The translations under genes and the position numbers were made by a program. Source: Terriglobales bacterium (GTDB lineage: Bacteria; Acidobacteriota; Terriglobia; Terriglobales; Acidobacteriaceae). From it: 64,000 nt of DNA. Position 1 is the first letter of the stretch, and the number at the start of each line of letters is the position of its first letter. Under the pieces are notes generated by a model. It was not told where the DNA came from. It did not search any database and saw nothing but the letters and a program-made list of their open reading frames with translations. Of this stretch, positions 52,711-60,974 are shown piece after piece. The stretch lies in assembly GCA_035624455.1 (NCBI GenBank), contig DASPRM010000025.1:1-64000 (forward strand), in the 5' to 3' direction.

Positions 52711-53634
52711 CTATCTCCGGCGCGGCCGTTCGCCAACGGTGACGGAAACTTCGACCTTTTCTCCACCACGAACAATACTCACCTTCGCAGACTCGCCGCT
52801 GTGCAACTCGCCCAATCGCTCGAGCATTTCGCCAACGTCCCCTACCGGCTTGCCCTGCAAGGCCACGATCACGTCGCCCAGCATCAGCCTTGCTTTGCTT
52901 GCCGGACTATCGGCTTCCGCATGCATGACCAGCAGACCGGTATGCGAGTCGAGCTTCAGTTTGGTCCACACATCCTCCGGAAGTGGCACCGGCTGCATCG
53001 CCACGCCCAGGTACGGGCGGGCAATGTAACCGCGCTTCAGCAACTCATCGAGCACACGATCGACGGTTGCTGCCGGTACAGTAATGGTCGCTCTGCGTGC
53101 CAGTGCTGGAGTATTGATTCCCAGCACCTTGCCATCGCCATTTACCAGCGCGCTGCCTGCCTGGCCCAGGTACAGCCTCACATCTGGGCGCAGCAAGTGA
53201 TCGATCTGTCCGCCGCGCCAGGTCTTCCATGGGCCACCTAAACGTGCCACGATCCCGGCGCTTGCCGCTACTTCACCTCGTGTAGATCTGCCGACAGCCA
53301 GCACAAAATGACCAACCTTCAATCCTTCGAGCCCGGCTCTTTCCACGACCGGCAGCTTAGCGCCCTCGATCTTCACCGCCGCGATGTCGGTGCTGGGGTC
53401 GCGGCCCGCAAGGATGCCCGGCACCGAGCTGCCGTCAGGCAGCGTGACTTTTAGATCTTCGTCGCGCCGCAGCAGGTGGTTCGCGGTCACAACTACTCCC
53501 GGTCGCCAATGAACGCCGCTGGCCGCCAGCCAGCGGCCACCGTGGACTGCTACGACGCTGCCTGCCACATACTCGACCAACTCCGCTGTCTCGTTCGACA
53601 GAGCTGCCCAATACTTACTTCCCGACAATGCCAT
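52711..53634 (-). CDS. HtrA-like protein lacking the catalytic serine
   Basis: 307 residues. An S1C-type trypsin fold covers about 20-210 with H53 (VVVTANHLL) and D83 (STDIAAVKI) in place. The nucleophile motif, usually GNSGG, reads G157-Q158-A159-G160-S161, so the catalytic serine is alanine. A PDZ domain follows (about 215-300, GLLVMHAEADSPASKARLMLGDVI). The protein lacks a signal peptide, unlike most HtrA, and probably works in the cytoplasm as a binding protein. I checked the DNA for these codons. It precedes the LuxR-type regulator in the same operon. No frameshift is visible. Confidence 0.88.
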   Translation of the reverse strand: MALSGSKYWAALSNETAELVEYVAGSVVAVHGGRWLAASGVHWRPGVVVTANHLLRRDEDLKVTLPDGSSVPGILAGRDPSTDIAAVKIEGAKLPVVERAGLEGLKVGHFVLAVGRSTRGEVAASAGIVARLGGPWKTWRGGQIDHLLRPDVRLYLGQAGSALVNGDGKVLGINTPALARRATITVPAATVDRVLDELLKRGYIARPYLGVAMQPVPLPEDVWTKLKLDSHTGLLVMHAEADSPASKARLMLGDVIVALQGKPVGDVGEMLERLGELHSGESAKVSIVRGGEKVEVSVTVGERPRRR

Positions 53635-53791
53635 TTAGATTCCTCCTACGGCCGCAGGTCGCAACCGTGCTATTTGCTCAGTCTGAAGGAGCAGAGGAAA
53701 GCCCGCATCGGAAGATTGGCTAGGGAGCGAATAGGCAATTCGACCAGGTGGTGGATTCAATCAGAAGTGTGGGTTTGAGGGGGGAAGCAAC

Positions 53792-53831
53792 TGCAGATCC
53801 CTCGCCGACTTGGTCGGCTCGTGATGACAAT
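53792..53831. repeat. Dispersed GATCCCTCGCCGAC...GATGACAA repeat
   Basis: GCAGATCCCTCGCCGACTTG to CGTGATGACAAT; closely matches 55700-55740 and more distantly 61096-61165. The middle CCGACTTGGTCGG forms a small inverted repeat. Confidence 0.75.
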
Positions 53832-53889
53832 AAAACAAGTTAGATCCGGTGAGCGGGTGAAGTCAGAAGTACGAAGTGGGACAGCTGCT

Positions 53890-53937
53890 GTCGAGGCTTT
53901 CGCCTCGACCTGAACGGACGGGACGTCCGTTCCCACG
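53890..53937. repeat. Double-hairpin REP-like element, copy A
   Basis: Hairpin one: GTCGAGGC-TTTC-GCCTCGAC (53890-53909). Hairpin two: AACGGACG-GGA-CGTCCGTT (53913-53931), then CCCACG. Copy B is at 60975-61021; a decayed copy is at 5959-5990. Confidence 0.85.
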
Positions 53938-54125
53938 CGAGCTTGGGTGCTTGGATCTTAGATGGGTTCAGGAAAAAGCCGATGCTTGGCTATCTGCTAA
54001 CCGGCTCAACTTCGACTCCGCGCCCGCGACCCGCAGAAAGCGCGGGTCTAAAAGGGAGACGGGCGCGTCGCTAAGGATGACAGCAATAATTAGTGAGTGC
54101 ATTGCTGATCGCTGACTGCTGTTTC

Positions 54126-54665
54126 TCACCGCCGCCGTGAGAAGCTGGGCGGCGCTGGTCGAGGTTTGTAGTCCTTGGGAAACAGCACTACATGGCGGTC
54201 GGCGCCTGCGCCTTCACTCTCGGTCCGCAGATCTTCGAACTCGCGGAGCGACAGATGCAGGATGCGCCGCTCGCGCGACGACATCGGGCCGAACTCGTAG
54301 GGGCGCCCGCTCTTGCGCACCCGCTCGGCGGCGACGTTGGCGGCCAGCCGCAGCTCTTCCAGGCGCATAGCCCGGTGATTCATGCAATCGAAGATCACCT
54401 TGTCGTGCTCGCCGCGGTCGATTTCCAGGCTCTCCAGCGCCAGTAATTCAAACGATCGCAGCAGCTCTGCTCCGCGCGCCAGGAGCAGGTCGCTGTCGGG
54501 CCCCGAGAGCTCTACCAGGATTTCCGGCCGCTCCCAATCGCGGTCTTCCGGCATAGGGGGATCGATAGTGATGCGGTAACGCAAGCGGAAATCGCCATAT
54601 TGAATGATCTTGCGCAGCAGGGTTTCAATTTGCTTGGCCGCAGCTAACTTATCCGGGATAGGCAT
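54126..54665 (-). CDS. jag: Jag-like RNA-binding protein (R3H domain)
   Basis: 179 residues. The N-terminal half has the KH-like region (about 20-95). The C-terminal half carries the R3H motif ERVRKSGRPYEFGPMSSRER with R and H four residues apart in RRILHLSL, and a final VVLFPKDYKPRP. The Jag/KhpB family binds RNA and usually stands between yidC and mnmE. Here yidC is not adjacent and two genes separate jag from mnmE. The ATG at 54665 is preceded in frame by TAA, so it cannot be longer. The jag N-terminal domain of Gram-positive forms is absent. Confidence 0.88.
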   Translation of the reverse strand: MPIPDKLAAAKQIETLLRKIIQYGDFRLRYRITIDPPMPEDRDWERPEILVELSGPDSDLLLARGAELLRSFELLALESLEIDRGEHDKVIFDCMNHRAMRLEELRLAANVAAERVRKSGRPYEFGPMSSRERRILHLSLREFEDLRTESEGAGADRHVVLFPKDYKPRPAPPSFSRRR

Positions 54666-54752
54666 GGCTTAGAGACGTGTCCGAAACCTTCTCTTGTATC
54701 AGAAATGAGGCGACCATCGCAAAGGCCGCCTCCATCACCGGCAGGGTGTGAA

Positions 54753-55643
54753 TCACGCCGCTTGCTTCATGCGAGTCTCTACCATCTCCATCAACTCCCG
54801 AGTCACAGGAGTGGGAATCCCGCGAGCCTTCCCGGCGCGGACGATTGGCCCTCCGATGGCATCCAATTCCGGCTTGCGTCCAGCACTGACATCTTTTGAC
54901 ATCGAGCTGCGCATGGCGTCGGGCATCTTTTTGAACATCGCCAGGGTTTTGTCGGCATCCACTTTGGCTCCGCTGGCCTGGGCCACCGCCACCGCTTCGC
55001 GTACGCAGCTTTCCAGTTTCTCGCGCCACATGCTGTCTTTGAGAATTCCGCCGGCATCGCGATTGGCGGCGCTGGTGGCGAGTGCGAACGGTCCCAGGAA
55101 AATCAGCTTGCTCCACATCAGTGTAGGCTCGTCGTCGAAGATGTCGCAGGCAAATCCAATCTTGCGCAACCGCTCCAGCACTCCTGCCAGCCGTTCGCGA
55201 CCATTGGCCAGGATGTTCAAGCGGGCAAAGGGGGAGCGATGCACGATTTCACCGGGCGCAATCCGCTCGAATTCTCCCGCGATGGTTGCAGGCACCACGC
55301 GGTCGTATCCGTAGCGCTGGCGCAGCACTGGCAGGTGATCCAGACCGTTCAGGAGCGGCACGACCGCGCCGATGTTCGAGCCATCACCGGGGATTTCTTC
55401 GAACGCGGCCTCCAGGTGCAGCGCCTTCACCGTGATCCACAATATGTCCACCGGTTCGATGAGACTCGCCGCACGGCGTATTCTCGAGGTGAAACTGCCA
55501 TAGGGAGAAAGCAGCTTTAAATAGTCAGGATGGCGGGCCAGACTTGCGGGCCGCAACAGCAACAGGATATCGTCGCCGTCCTTCCCTAAGACCGCCCCGA
55601 TGGTTCCACCCACGCCACCTGCACCAAGGATTGCATGTTTCAT
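54753..55643 (-). CDS. panE: 2-dehydropantoate 2-reductase
   Basis: 296 residues. The N-terminal Rossmann fold starts MKHAILGAGGVGGTIGAVL. The family segments TVKALHLEAA and ALVPLLNGLDH-type (here VVPLLNGLDH) are present, and the C-terminal helical domain has SKLIFLGPFALATSAANRDAGGI with the family lysine and asparagine. The enzyme reduces ketopantoate to pantoate with NADPH in the coenzyme A pathway. Other PanE-like proteins use different oxo acids, so the name is good but not certain. It is upstream of jag on the same strand. The ATG starts directly at the dinucleotide fold. Confidence 0.91.
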   Translation of the reverse strand: MKHAILGAGGVGGTIGAVLGKDGDDILLLLRPASLARHPDYLKLLSPYGSFTSRIRRAASLIEPVDILWITVKALHLEAAFEEIPGDGSNIGAVVPLLNGLDHLPVLRQRYGYDRVVPATIAGEFERIAPGEIVHRSPFARLNILANGRERLAGVLERLRKIGFACDIFDDEPTLMWSKLIFLGPFALATSAANRDAGGILKDSMWREKLESCVREAVAVAQASGAKVDADKTLAMFKKMPDAMRSSMSKDVSAGRKPELDAIGGPIVRAGKARGIPTPVTRELMEMVETRMKQAA

Positions 55644-55699
55644 GGATGTTTTCTAAACCTTGGGCGCGCTCCGCGCAACCCCTGAGAGAGGTCAAGAAA

Positions 55700-55740
55700 A
55701 ACAGATCCCCCGCCGACTTGGTCGGATCGTGATGACAATG
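55700..55740. repeat. Dispersed GATCCCCCGCCGAC...GATGACAA repeat
   Basis: ACAGATCCCCCGCCGACTTG to GTGATGACAATG; a close relative of 53792-53831. It lies right upstream of panE. Confidence 0.75.
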
Positions 55741-55790
55741 TTGGGGGAGTATCTTGGCGAGACTTAGAGTCGCGCCCTTTCACGACTCTC

Positions 55791-55817
55791 ACCCTCCGCC
55801 AAAACGGCGGAAGGGTG
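55791..55817 (-). terminator. Hairpin downstream of the TonB-dependent receptor
   Basis: CCCTTCCGCC/GGCGGAGGG arms (minus strand) around five bases, in the space between panE and the receptor. A T-rich loop but no clear T run. It belongs to the CCCACCCT/AGGGTGGG repeat family (see 2518-2544). Confidence 0.55.
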
Positions 55818-55867
55818 GGGCAACTTTCTTTTTCCCCTCCACACTTCATCTGATCACCCCGATCCTT

Positions 55868-58066
55868 TCACTCTCCTCCGATCCGAAAGCGCATTCCCGC
55901 ACGCACATTTACGCCCAGCGCCGGATATCCGGCAGCCTCTTCGTAGTGGCGATCGAATGCATTTTCGAGATTCGCGTAGAGCGTGACCCGGTGGGTGAGC
56001 GTGTACCAGCCGCCCATGTCGACGCGTCCGTATCCCGCCGAATAGGTCACGGGAGGCTGGAATCCCTCAAAATCGGAATCCGGACGGCGGCTCATCGCCA
56101 CCACGCCCAGGTTCGCTCCCCATCGCGAACGCAAATAAGTCACCAGCACACTGCCCGCGTGCTTGGGACGGCGCAGCAACGGGGCGCCCGGCAACAGCAA
56201 CGGATCGGTGGCGTTGGGCGCCTTCAACACCTGCGTGGAATCGTAGATGTACGCCGCGGTCACGGCGAGCCGAGTAGTGGGACGCGCCTGGAACTCCAGT
56301 TCCGCACCATGCGCCAGCGCTTCATTGATATTTACATACTGGCTGGTGAAGGTTACAGGATCGAAATTGAAACCGATCATGTTGGTGAACAGGTTATTGA
56401 AGTAGGTGGCGTTCAGCGAATATTTTCCGCCACGGAAGCTCTGCGTGATTCCGGTTTCAAAGGCCCGCGTCTCCTCCGGCTTCAGGTTGGGATTGGGAAT
56501 GATGCCGAATGCCCCGATACCGAAACTCTCCTCCAACCTCGGCTCTTTGATTCCCTGGCCGTATGAGAAGCGCAGGCGCGTGCCGGAAAAGAATTGGCCG
56601 CCGCGGAAGACCAGGGCGCTCGCCGCGACTCGTGGCACAGCTTTGTCTCCAAAGCTGCCGTTGTGTTCTTCCCGAATCCCCGCCACCAGCGAGAAGCGGC
56701 TGAAGGTGAGCACTTCCTGCGCGAACACTGCATGATTTAATCGCACGGCGTGGCTGAGCGGAGGCAGCGTAAGGTCGCCGACGAATCCGTTCTCGTCCTC
56801 AAAGCGATAACCGAACGTGGTGCGCGCCCAATTGCGCGCCAGGTAATCGCCCTGGTATTCCAGCCCGGCGCGGTTGATGTTGGCGAAATCCGAGAAGGCA
56901 AAATCGAAACTGCCGAAGAGCGGCGACACCCGCCCCGGATCCATGAACGTATCCACATTATTGCGGCGGTGGTGATACTCGAATCCCACCAGGCGATGCT
57001 GCAGACGCGAGGGCCCGGCGATGCTCAGCGCCGCGCTGGCCAGAAAATTGTTCTGTCGCGCCCACTGATCGCTGTCCGGCGGCACCAGTTCCTGCCCGTT
57101 GAAGTTCCAGAACGACTGCACTCCGGTGCGGCTGTTCGAATGGCGCGTGCGCAGGCGGAAGAACACTCGCGGCGTGATCAGCACCCCCAGGTTCGCGCCC
57201 TGGGAGGAATTGGAGTAGTCGTCGTTCAGTCCCTGGCCGGACGTGTTGAACTGATCGGCGAACAGGTTGTAGTCGAAGCGGCCGCGAGCGCCGGAGAGCG
57301 CTGCGTATCCATGCGCCGTGCCGTAATTGCCGCCGTCAGCGCCGAAGTCCAGCTCGGGAGTAACGGTGGTGCCGTTGCGCGTCCAGAACTGGACCACGCT
57401 GGTCATGGCATCCGATCCGTAGAGCGAGCTCTCCGCGCCGCGCACGAATTCCAGGCGGTCGAATTCCTGCGTGGGCACAACTCCGAAGTCAAAGGTGCCG
57501 CCGGGATCGTTGATGGTGACGTCGTCCACGATCACCTTGTTGTAGCGGGAGTCTCCGCCGCGGACGAACAGGGAAGTCAGGCTGCCGCGCCGGCCGTTTT
57601 GGCCAATCACCACACCTGGGAGGAAGCGCAGGGCGTCGCCTGCGTCCACGGGATTGATGGTCTCGATCTGCGGGCTGTCCAACGATTCCGTCTGCGCTCC
57701 GCTCTCGCTGACGGGGATAGGCGTGCGCGTCGCGCTGACCACAACGCTTTCTGATTGCGCGGCCACGGTTAATGAGATCGTGACCGTCTCAGACTGCGGA
57801 AGCGACGCGGCGACAGACGCAGGCGCAAAACCGGCCGCCAGAGCTTCTATGCGGTATTCGCCGGTGTTCAAACCGTGAAAGATGGTGAGGCCCTCGGCCG
57901 AGGTGGACTGCACGCCTGCAGGCGCGGAGTTTTCCCCGCGATACGCGATCACGCGCGCGCCGTGGATTACGGCGCCATGCGGATCGACGACGCGGATTTT
58001 CAGATCGGCTGCGAATAGAGAAGGGGAAAGGAAAAAGAGAACGGCAACGACGCGAAGTCTGAACAT
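55868..58066 (-). CDS. btuB: TonB-dependent receptor, probable cobalamin receptor (BtuB-like)
   Basis: 732 residues. Signal peptide (about 1-19), a carboxypeptidase-regulatory-like beta domain (about 20-95), a TonB-box/plug region (about 100-230, with SLFVRGGDSRYNKVIVDDV) and a 22-strand beta barrel that ends in a final aromatic strand. The cobalamin riboswitch in its leader points to vitamin B12 or another corrinoid as the substrate. AAGGAGG five bases before the ATG at 58066 gives the start; the longer frame would run into the riboswitch. The extra N-terminal domain is typical for acidobacterial receptors. BtuF, BtuC and BtuD genes are not in the window. Confidence 0.9.
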   Translation of the reverse strand: MFRLRVVAVLFFLSPSLFAADLKIRVVDPHGAVIHGARVIAYRGENSAPAGVQSTSAEGLTIFHGLNTGEYRIEALAAGFAPASVAASLPQSETVTISLTVAAQSESVVVSATRTPIPVSESGAQTESLDSPQIETINPVDAGDALRFLPGVVIGQNGRRGSLTSLFVRGGDSRYNKVIVDDVTINDPGGTFDFGVVPTQEFDRLEFVRGAESSLYGSDAMTSVVQFWTRNGTTVTPELDFGADGGNYGTAHGYAALSGARGRFDYNLFADQFNTSGQGLNDDYSNSSQGANLGVLITPRVFFRLRTRHSNSRTGVQSFWNFNGQELVPPDSDQWARQNNFLASAALSIAGPSRLQHRLVGFEYHHRRNNVDTFMDPGRVSPLFGSFDFAFSDFANINRAGLEYQGDYLARNWARTTFGYRFEDENGFVGDLTLPPLSHAVRLNHAVFAQEVLTFSRFSLVAGIREEHNGSFGDKAVPRVAASALVFRGGQFFSGTRLRFSYGQGIKEPRLEESFGIGAFGIIPNPNLKPEETRAFETGITQSFRGGKYSLNATYFNNLFTNMIGFNFDPVTFTSQYVNINEALAHGAELEFQARPTTRLAVTAAYIYDSTQVLKAPNATDPLLLPGAPLLRRPKHAGSVLVTYLRSRWGANLGVVAMSRRPDSDFEGFQPPVTYSAGYGRVDMGGWYTLTHRVTLYANLENAFDRHYEEAAGYPALGVNVRAGMRFRIGGE

Positions 58067-58107
58067 ATCATCCTCCTTTGCACGCGAAAGGGGTTGAATG
58101 AAGACGA

Positions 58108-58300
58108 TTCGCGCCGGTCTCCTGGCTTGCGACAAAGGAAATTCGATCGGCCTTCCCATCCCGCTTGGCGGGACAGTGGCCGATCGCAGTCGGAACTCGT
58201 GTTGCGAGTCCGGTCGCTTACAGTTGCGCGGCAGCGCGGGATTCTCACCCGCTTCCCAGCTCTTTGAAGTTCACCGTCTCTGGTTACGAGCGGTGAAGCT
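58108..58300 (-). promoter_or_regulatory. Cobalamin (AdoCbl) riboswitch
   Basis: Read on the minus strand: GGGTGAGAATCCCGCGCTGC, GCGCAACTGTAAGCG and later the B12 box AAGCCAGGAGACCGGC (58112-58128) in the usual order. It ends about 40 bases before the btuB start. Binding of the coenzyme should hide the ribosome site or stop transcription. A hairpin TGCCGGCG/CGCCGGCA at 58304-58324 lies at its 5' edge. Confidence 0.93.
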
Positions 58301-58782
58301 TCGTGCCGGCGGAAAACGCCGGCATGAAAGAGCGCACGAACCGAAAATGGAAAAGAACGATGCGGCGACAGCCGCAGAGGCCTACGACTGTAATCGCGGC
58401 ACCAGACGGTGTCAAATGAGGGTTGGGGCCGAGGCATTCCTGTTGAATTGCCAGCGCGCTTCCTGTCCCCCACCCCATCCACGGCCGAGCCCTCCCGAGA
58501 TCGCCTTCCTTATGCTGGGATTGATGCTGACTTGACCTCAGGACAAGGTCACAATCAAGTCAAAAGGGGCATCCGACCGTTGATTCCTGCCGATCTCGTG
58601 CTTAGCGACAACCTCTAATGGACGTGCTTTCAATAAGTTATCTGGTGACACGGGTGCGACCAAGAATGTACCCCGCATGCATTGAATAGCCGATCCGCAA
58701 ATGCGAACTTGCGGGCCATCGCAGGGGTGAGGGCCGCTGTGGGGCGGAATCCTCCCGAGCGAAACCTAGCTGAGGAGGAAAT

Positions 58783-59220
58783 ATGAATCGCAAGTGGATG
58801 GTGATGGTAGTGGCATTGATCACGATAAGTTCATTAGCCAGCGTAGCCCAGGCGCAAAGCAATCTGAGATTGCGGGTCAATGTCCCGTTCAAGTTCGTTG
58901 CCGACAATACGGCGATGCAGGCAGGGGAATATGAGATTTCGGAACTGAGGCCCTCGATTCTGGTTTTGCGAAACCTGGACCAGCGCAGCGCGGTGGTTCA
59001 GAGAACTGGAAGCAGCCGTCCAGAGAAGTCGCTCGACGGGCAAGCGGCCCTGATCTTCCACCGCTACGGGGAGAGCTATTTTCTAACCCAGGTAGTTACA
59101 GAGACAGCCGACTCAGCCTATCAACTGGAAACCTCTGGGGAAGAGAAGCAGCTGGCGCAATCGGCAAGCCCGCAGCTTCGGGTGGTGCGGGTTGGGGGCG
59201 ATCAGGCTAGTGGGAAGTGA
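58783..59220 (+). CDS. Small secreted beta-rich protein
   Basis: 145 residues with a signal peptide (about 1-24, cleavage VAQA/QS). The mature part has LRLRVNVPFKFVADNTAMQA, then GEYEISELRPSILVLRN and an end rich in Val/Gln. This pattern is a common acidobacterial extracytoplasmic protein type; function unknown. AGGAGG seven bases before the ATG gives an excellent start. A hairpin follows 36 bases after the stop. It is divergent from btuB, and the long space (58325-58782) holds no other gene. It may be a paralogue of the 15432 protein in overall fold only. Confidence 0.85.
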   Translation: MNRKWMVMVVALITISSLASVAQAQSNLRLRVNVPFKFVADNTAMQAGEYEISELRPSILVLRNLDQRSAVVQRTGSSRPEKSLDGQAALIFHRYGESYFLTQVVTETADSAYQLETSGEEKQLAQSASPQLRVVRVGGDQASGK

Positions 59221-59256
59221 GTGCAACCGGGTTTCCTGCGCAACTCACACCACAGG

Positions 59257-59281
59257 GCAGGCCGCTTCCCTGGCGGCCTGC
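59257..59281 (+). terminator. Hairpin after the small secreted protein
   Basis: GCAGGCCGC/GCGGCCTGC (59257-59265 and 59273-59281) with a seven-base loop, followed by ATTTAAAT rather than a pure T run. Confidence 0.65.
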
Positions 59282-59425
59282 ATTTAAATCCAGCAGTTAG
59301 CACTTGGTGGTTAGCGATTGGCACTGGTGCGCTGGTTTGGCGCCGAGAAACACGGCGCGAAGCTCGGCACCAGGCTAAATCTCACCCGCCGATCTCAGTG
59401 ACTTTTTCATCCCCCACAAGCGATA

Positions 59426-59788
59426 TCACCGGTCGATCCCCTGCCAGGTCCTAAAGACTGCGGGTTTGAGCTGGGCGGCCATGGCAGTCAGTTCCGGTCC
59501 AGGATCTCCATAGAATTCCACGACTGATGGGCTTGCTACCTTCAGCAACTGTGGCACGAATTGCTGTACTGCGGTCCCTTTGAAGTGCGCTGTGATCGCA
59601 GGCACATCCTTGTAGGTTTCCATTAAGCGGCAGTGCTTCTGATCAGCGCTAAGGAAAAAGATATAGCCCAGCGTGCCAGGTTCTGTATCTGTCGCGGTGA
59701 TCATCTGCTCCACGATCTTTTGAAATTCGAGGAATTTGCCATCATGAATGTCGAGGCCCACCATCAAGCGTATGCGGTTCGAGCTCAT
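59426..59788 (-). CDS. Antibiotic-biosynthesis-monooxygenase-type (ABM) protein
   Basis: 120 residues forming one ABM ferredoxin-like barrel: IRLMVGLDIHDGKFLEFQKI, EPGTLGYIFFLSADQKHCRL and VPAITAHFKG. Such proteins are small dimeric quinol or polyketide monooxygenases, or act without cofactor on reactive quinones. It is cytoplasmic. The start at 59788 comes directly after the TAA of the frameshifted small gene, whose last codons contain the GGAGG site used here. The substrate is unknown. Confidence 0.88.
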   Translation of the reverse strand: MSSNRIRLMVGLDIHDGKFLEFQKIVEQMITATDTEPGTLGYIFFLSADQKHCRLMETYKDVPAITAHFKGTAVQQFVPQLLKVASPSVVEFYGDPGPELTAMAAQLKPAVFRTWQGIDR

Positions 59789-60021
59789 TTAACAGCCTCC
59801 ATGTGCTAAATCTGCACCCTCGGGCCGGAGGGTCACGATGTAACGTCCCCACTTACGCAGCGCCTCCTCCAGATCGTTCATGGCACGCAGATCCTCGGGC
59901 GGCATGCGGACGGAATCGTAATCCTTTCCGTAGGGAAGGTGTCTTTGGTCTTCCATGCGCTCAACGTCGCACACAGGACAATGAGCAGCGCAAGCAGGGG
60001 TCCAACGTAGTGTCTCTTCAT
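59789..60021 (-). pseudogene. Small secreted protein gene broken by a frameshift
   Basis: Two frames join. The first starts at ATG 60021 and encodes a signal peptide (MKRHYVGPLLALLIVLCATL, then SA) but stops soon after at 59878. The second frame runs from about 59956 to 59789 and reads MEDQRHLPYGKDYDSVRMPP and later LRKWGRYIVTLRPEGADL. The KWGRY...ADL block resembles the end of small acidobacterial exported proteins. A one- or two-base change near 59950 would join them into one 70-80-residue exported protein. It could also be two overlapping short genes. The end overlaps the ribosome site of the ABM gene. Confidence 0.45.
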
Positions 60022-60267
60022 GGTGAGCCTCAAGGCGGATATTACACGCAGGGTAGCCTGGCTATCTGGGTTTTACAGGGCGCAATTCGTCGCAGTTAAT
60101 CATATTGGCTAATACATTTAGGTTAGTAAATTAGGCTACGCATTCTTAGGCACTTCCTTTGGCTTAGGCCACCCGGAGGATTGCTTCCGGGCATGAGGCT
60201 GGGGGAAGCTTAAGTTGAGAGTCCTCCCCAAAACCTGCCCATCCGACTGTGTTCGAGGAGGACCCTC

Positions 60268-60864
60268 ATGCGAATCTTCGCTGCCTTCGCACTTCTGCTG
60301 CTGCTGTTGTTTTCTTTCGCGTCGCTGGCTACGGCCCAGGGCATCAGCGACGTTTATCAGGTCAGCTACTTTTCCAATCGTTATTCCGGAACCACCGGCA
60401 ACAACTATCTCGACCAGACGGTGCGCATTATCAACCCAGGGGAGCAAGGGACTCCGCTGGCCAAGAGCGAGGGCACGGTCTGCGCGGACATCTACGTATT
60501 CGACGCTGGCCAGGAAATGATCGAGTGCTGCTCCTGTCCGATCACCGCGAACGGCCTGCTGACCCTTTCGGTGAACTGGGAGCTCACCGGAAATCCGTTG
60601 ACGGGCTTTCCGCCGCCGAGCGATGGCGTGATCAAGCTGGTGTCCGACAACGGCTCCAATTGCGATCCGACCAGCCCGGTGCCGACGGTCGATCTGCGCG
60701 CCTGGACCACCCACCTGCAGGCTCCTGACGGCAGCCGCCTGGTGGCGACGGAAAGCGAATTCCAGTTTGCCGCTCTGCAGCAGGACGAGCTGCAATTCCT
60801 TGGCTTGGCGTGCTCATTCGTGCAGTACCTGGGCAGCGGCCGGGGAACCTGTTCCTGCTCCTAA
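60268..60864 (+). CDS. Secreted eight-cysteine protein, paralogue of the gene at 470
   Basis: 198 residues. Signal peptide about 1-23 (cleavage near TA/QG). The mature start QGISDVYQVSYFSNR, LDQTVRIINPGEQG, CADIYVFDAGQEMIECC, ANGLLTLSV and LTGFPPP match the protein at 470-1093 almost step by step, and all eight cysteines are kept. The main difference is the insertion ATVV-RADAVI in the first versus a shorter loop here. GAGGAGG before the ATG supports the start. A possible promoter TTGGCT-16-TAAATT lies at 60105-60132. A double-hairpin element follows about 110 bases downstream. Function unknown. Confidence 0.87.
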   Translation: MRIFAAFALLLLLLFSFASLATAQGISDVYQVSYFSNRYSGTTGNNYLDQTVRIINPGEQGTPLAKSEGTVCADIYVFDAGQEMIECCSCPITANGLLTLSVNWELTGNPLTGFPPPSDGVIKLVSDNGSNCDPTSPVPTVDLRAWTTHLQAPDGSRLVATESEFQFAALQQDELQFLGLACSFVQYLGSGRGTCSCS

Positions 60865-60974
60865 ACCCCGCCTCCGTTCTGTGGCTGTCTCCTGCTCCGG
60901 GGCCACTCGCCAGGGTGGCCCTGGGCTTTCAGGGGCGGACACGCAGTGCCGCCGCTTTGCGGCTCACGGAATGA

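Larger units (their letters stand above)
53635..54125. other. Repeat-rich non-coding stretch
   Basis: 490 bases without a gene between two minus-strand genes. It holds a GATCCCTCGCCGACTTGGTC repeat (53792-53831), a double-hairpin element (53890-53937) and an ATTGCTGATCGCTGACTGCT unit (54097-54122). Confidence 0.7.
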
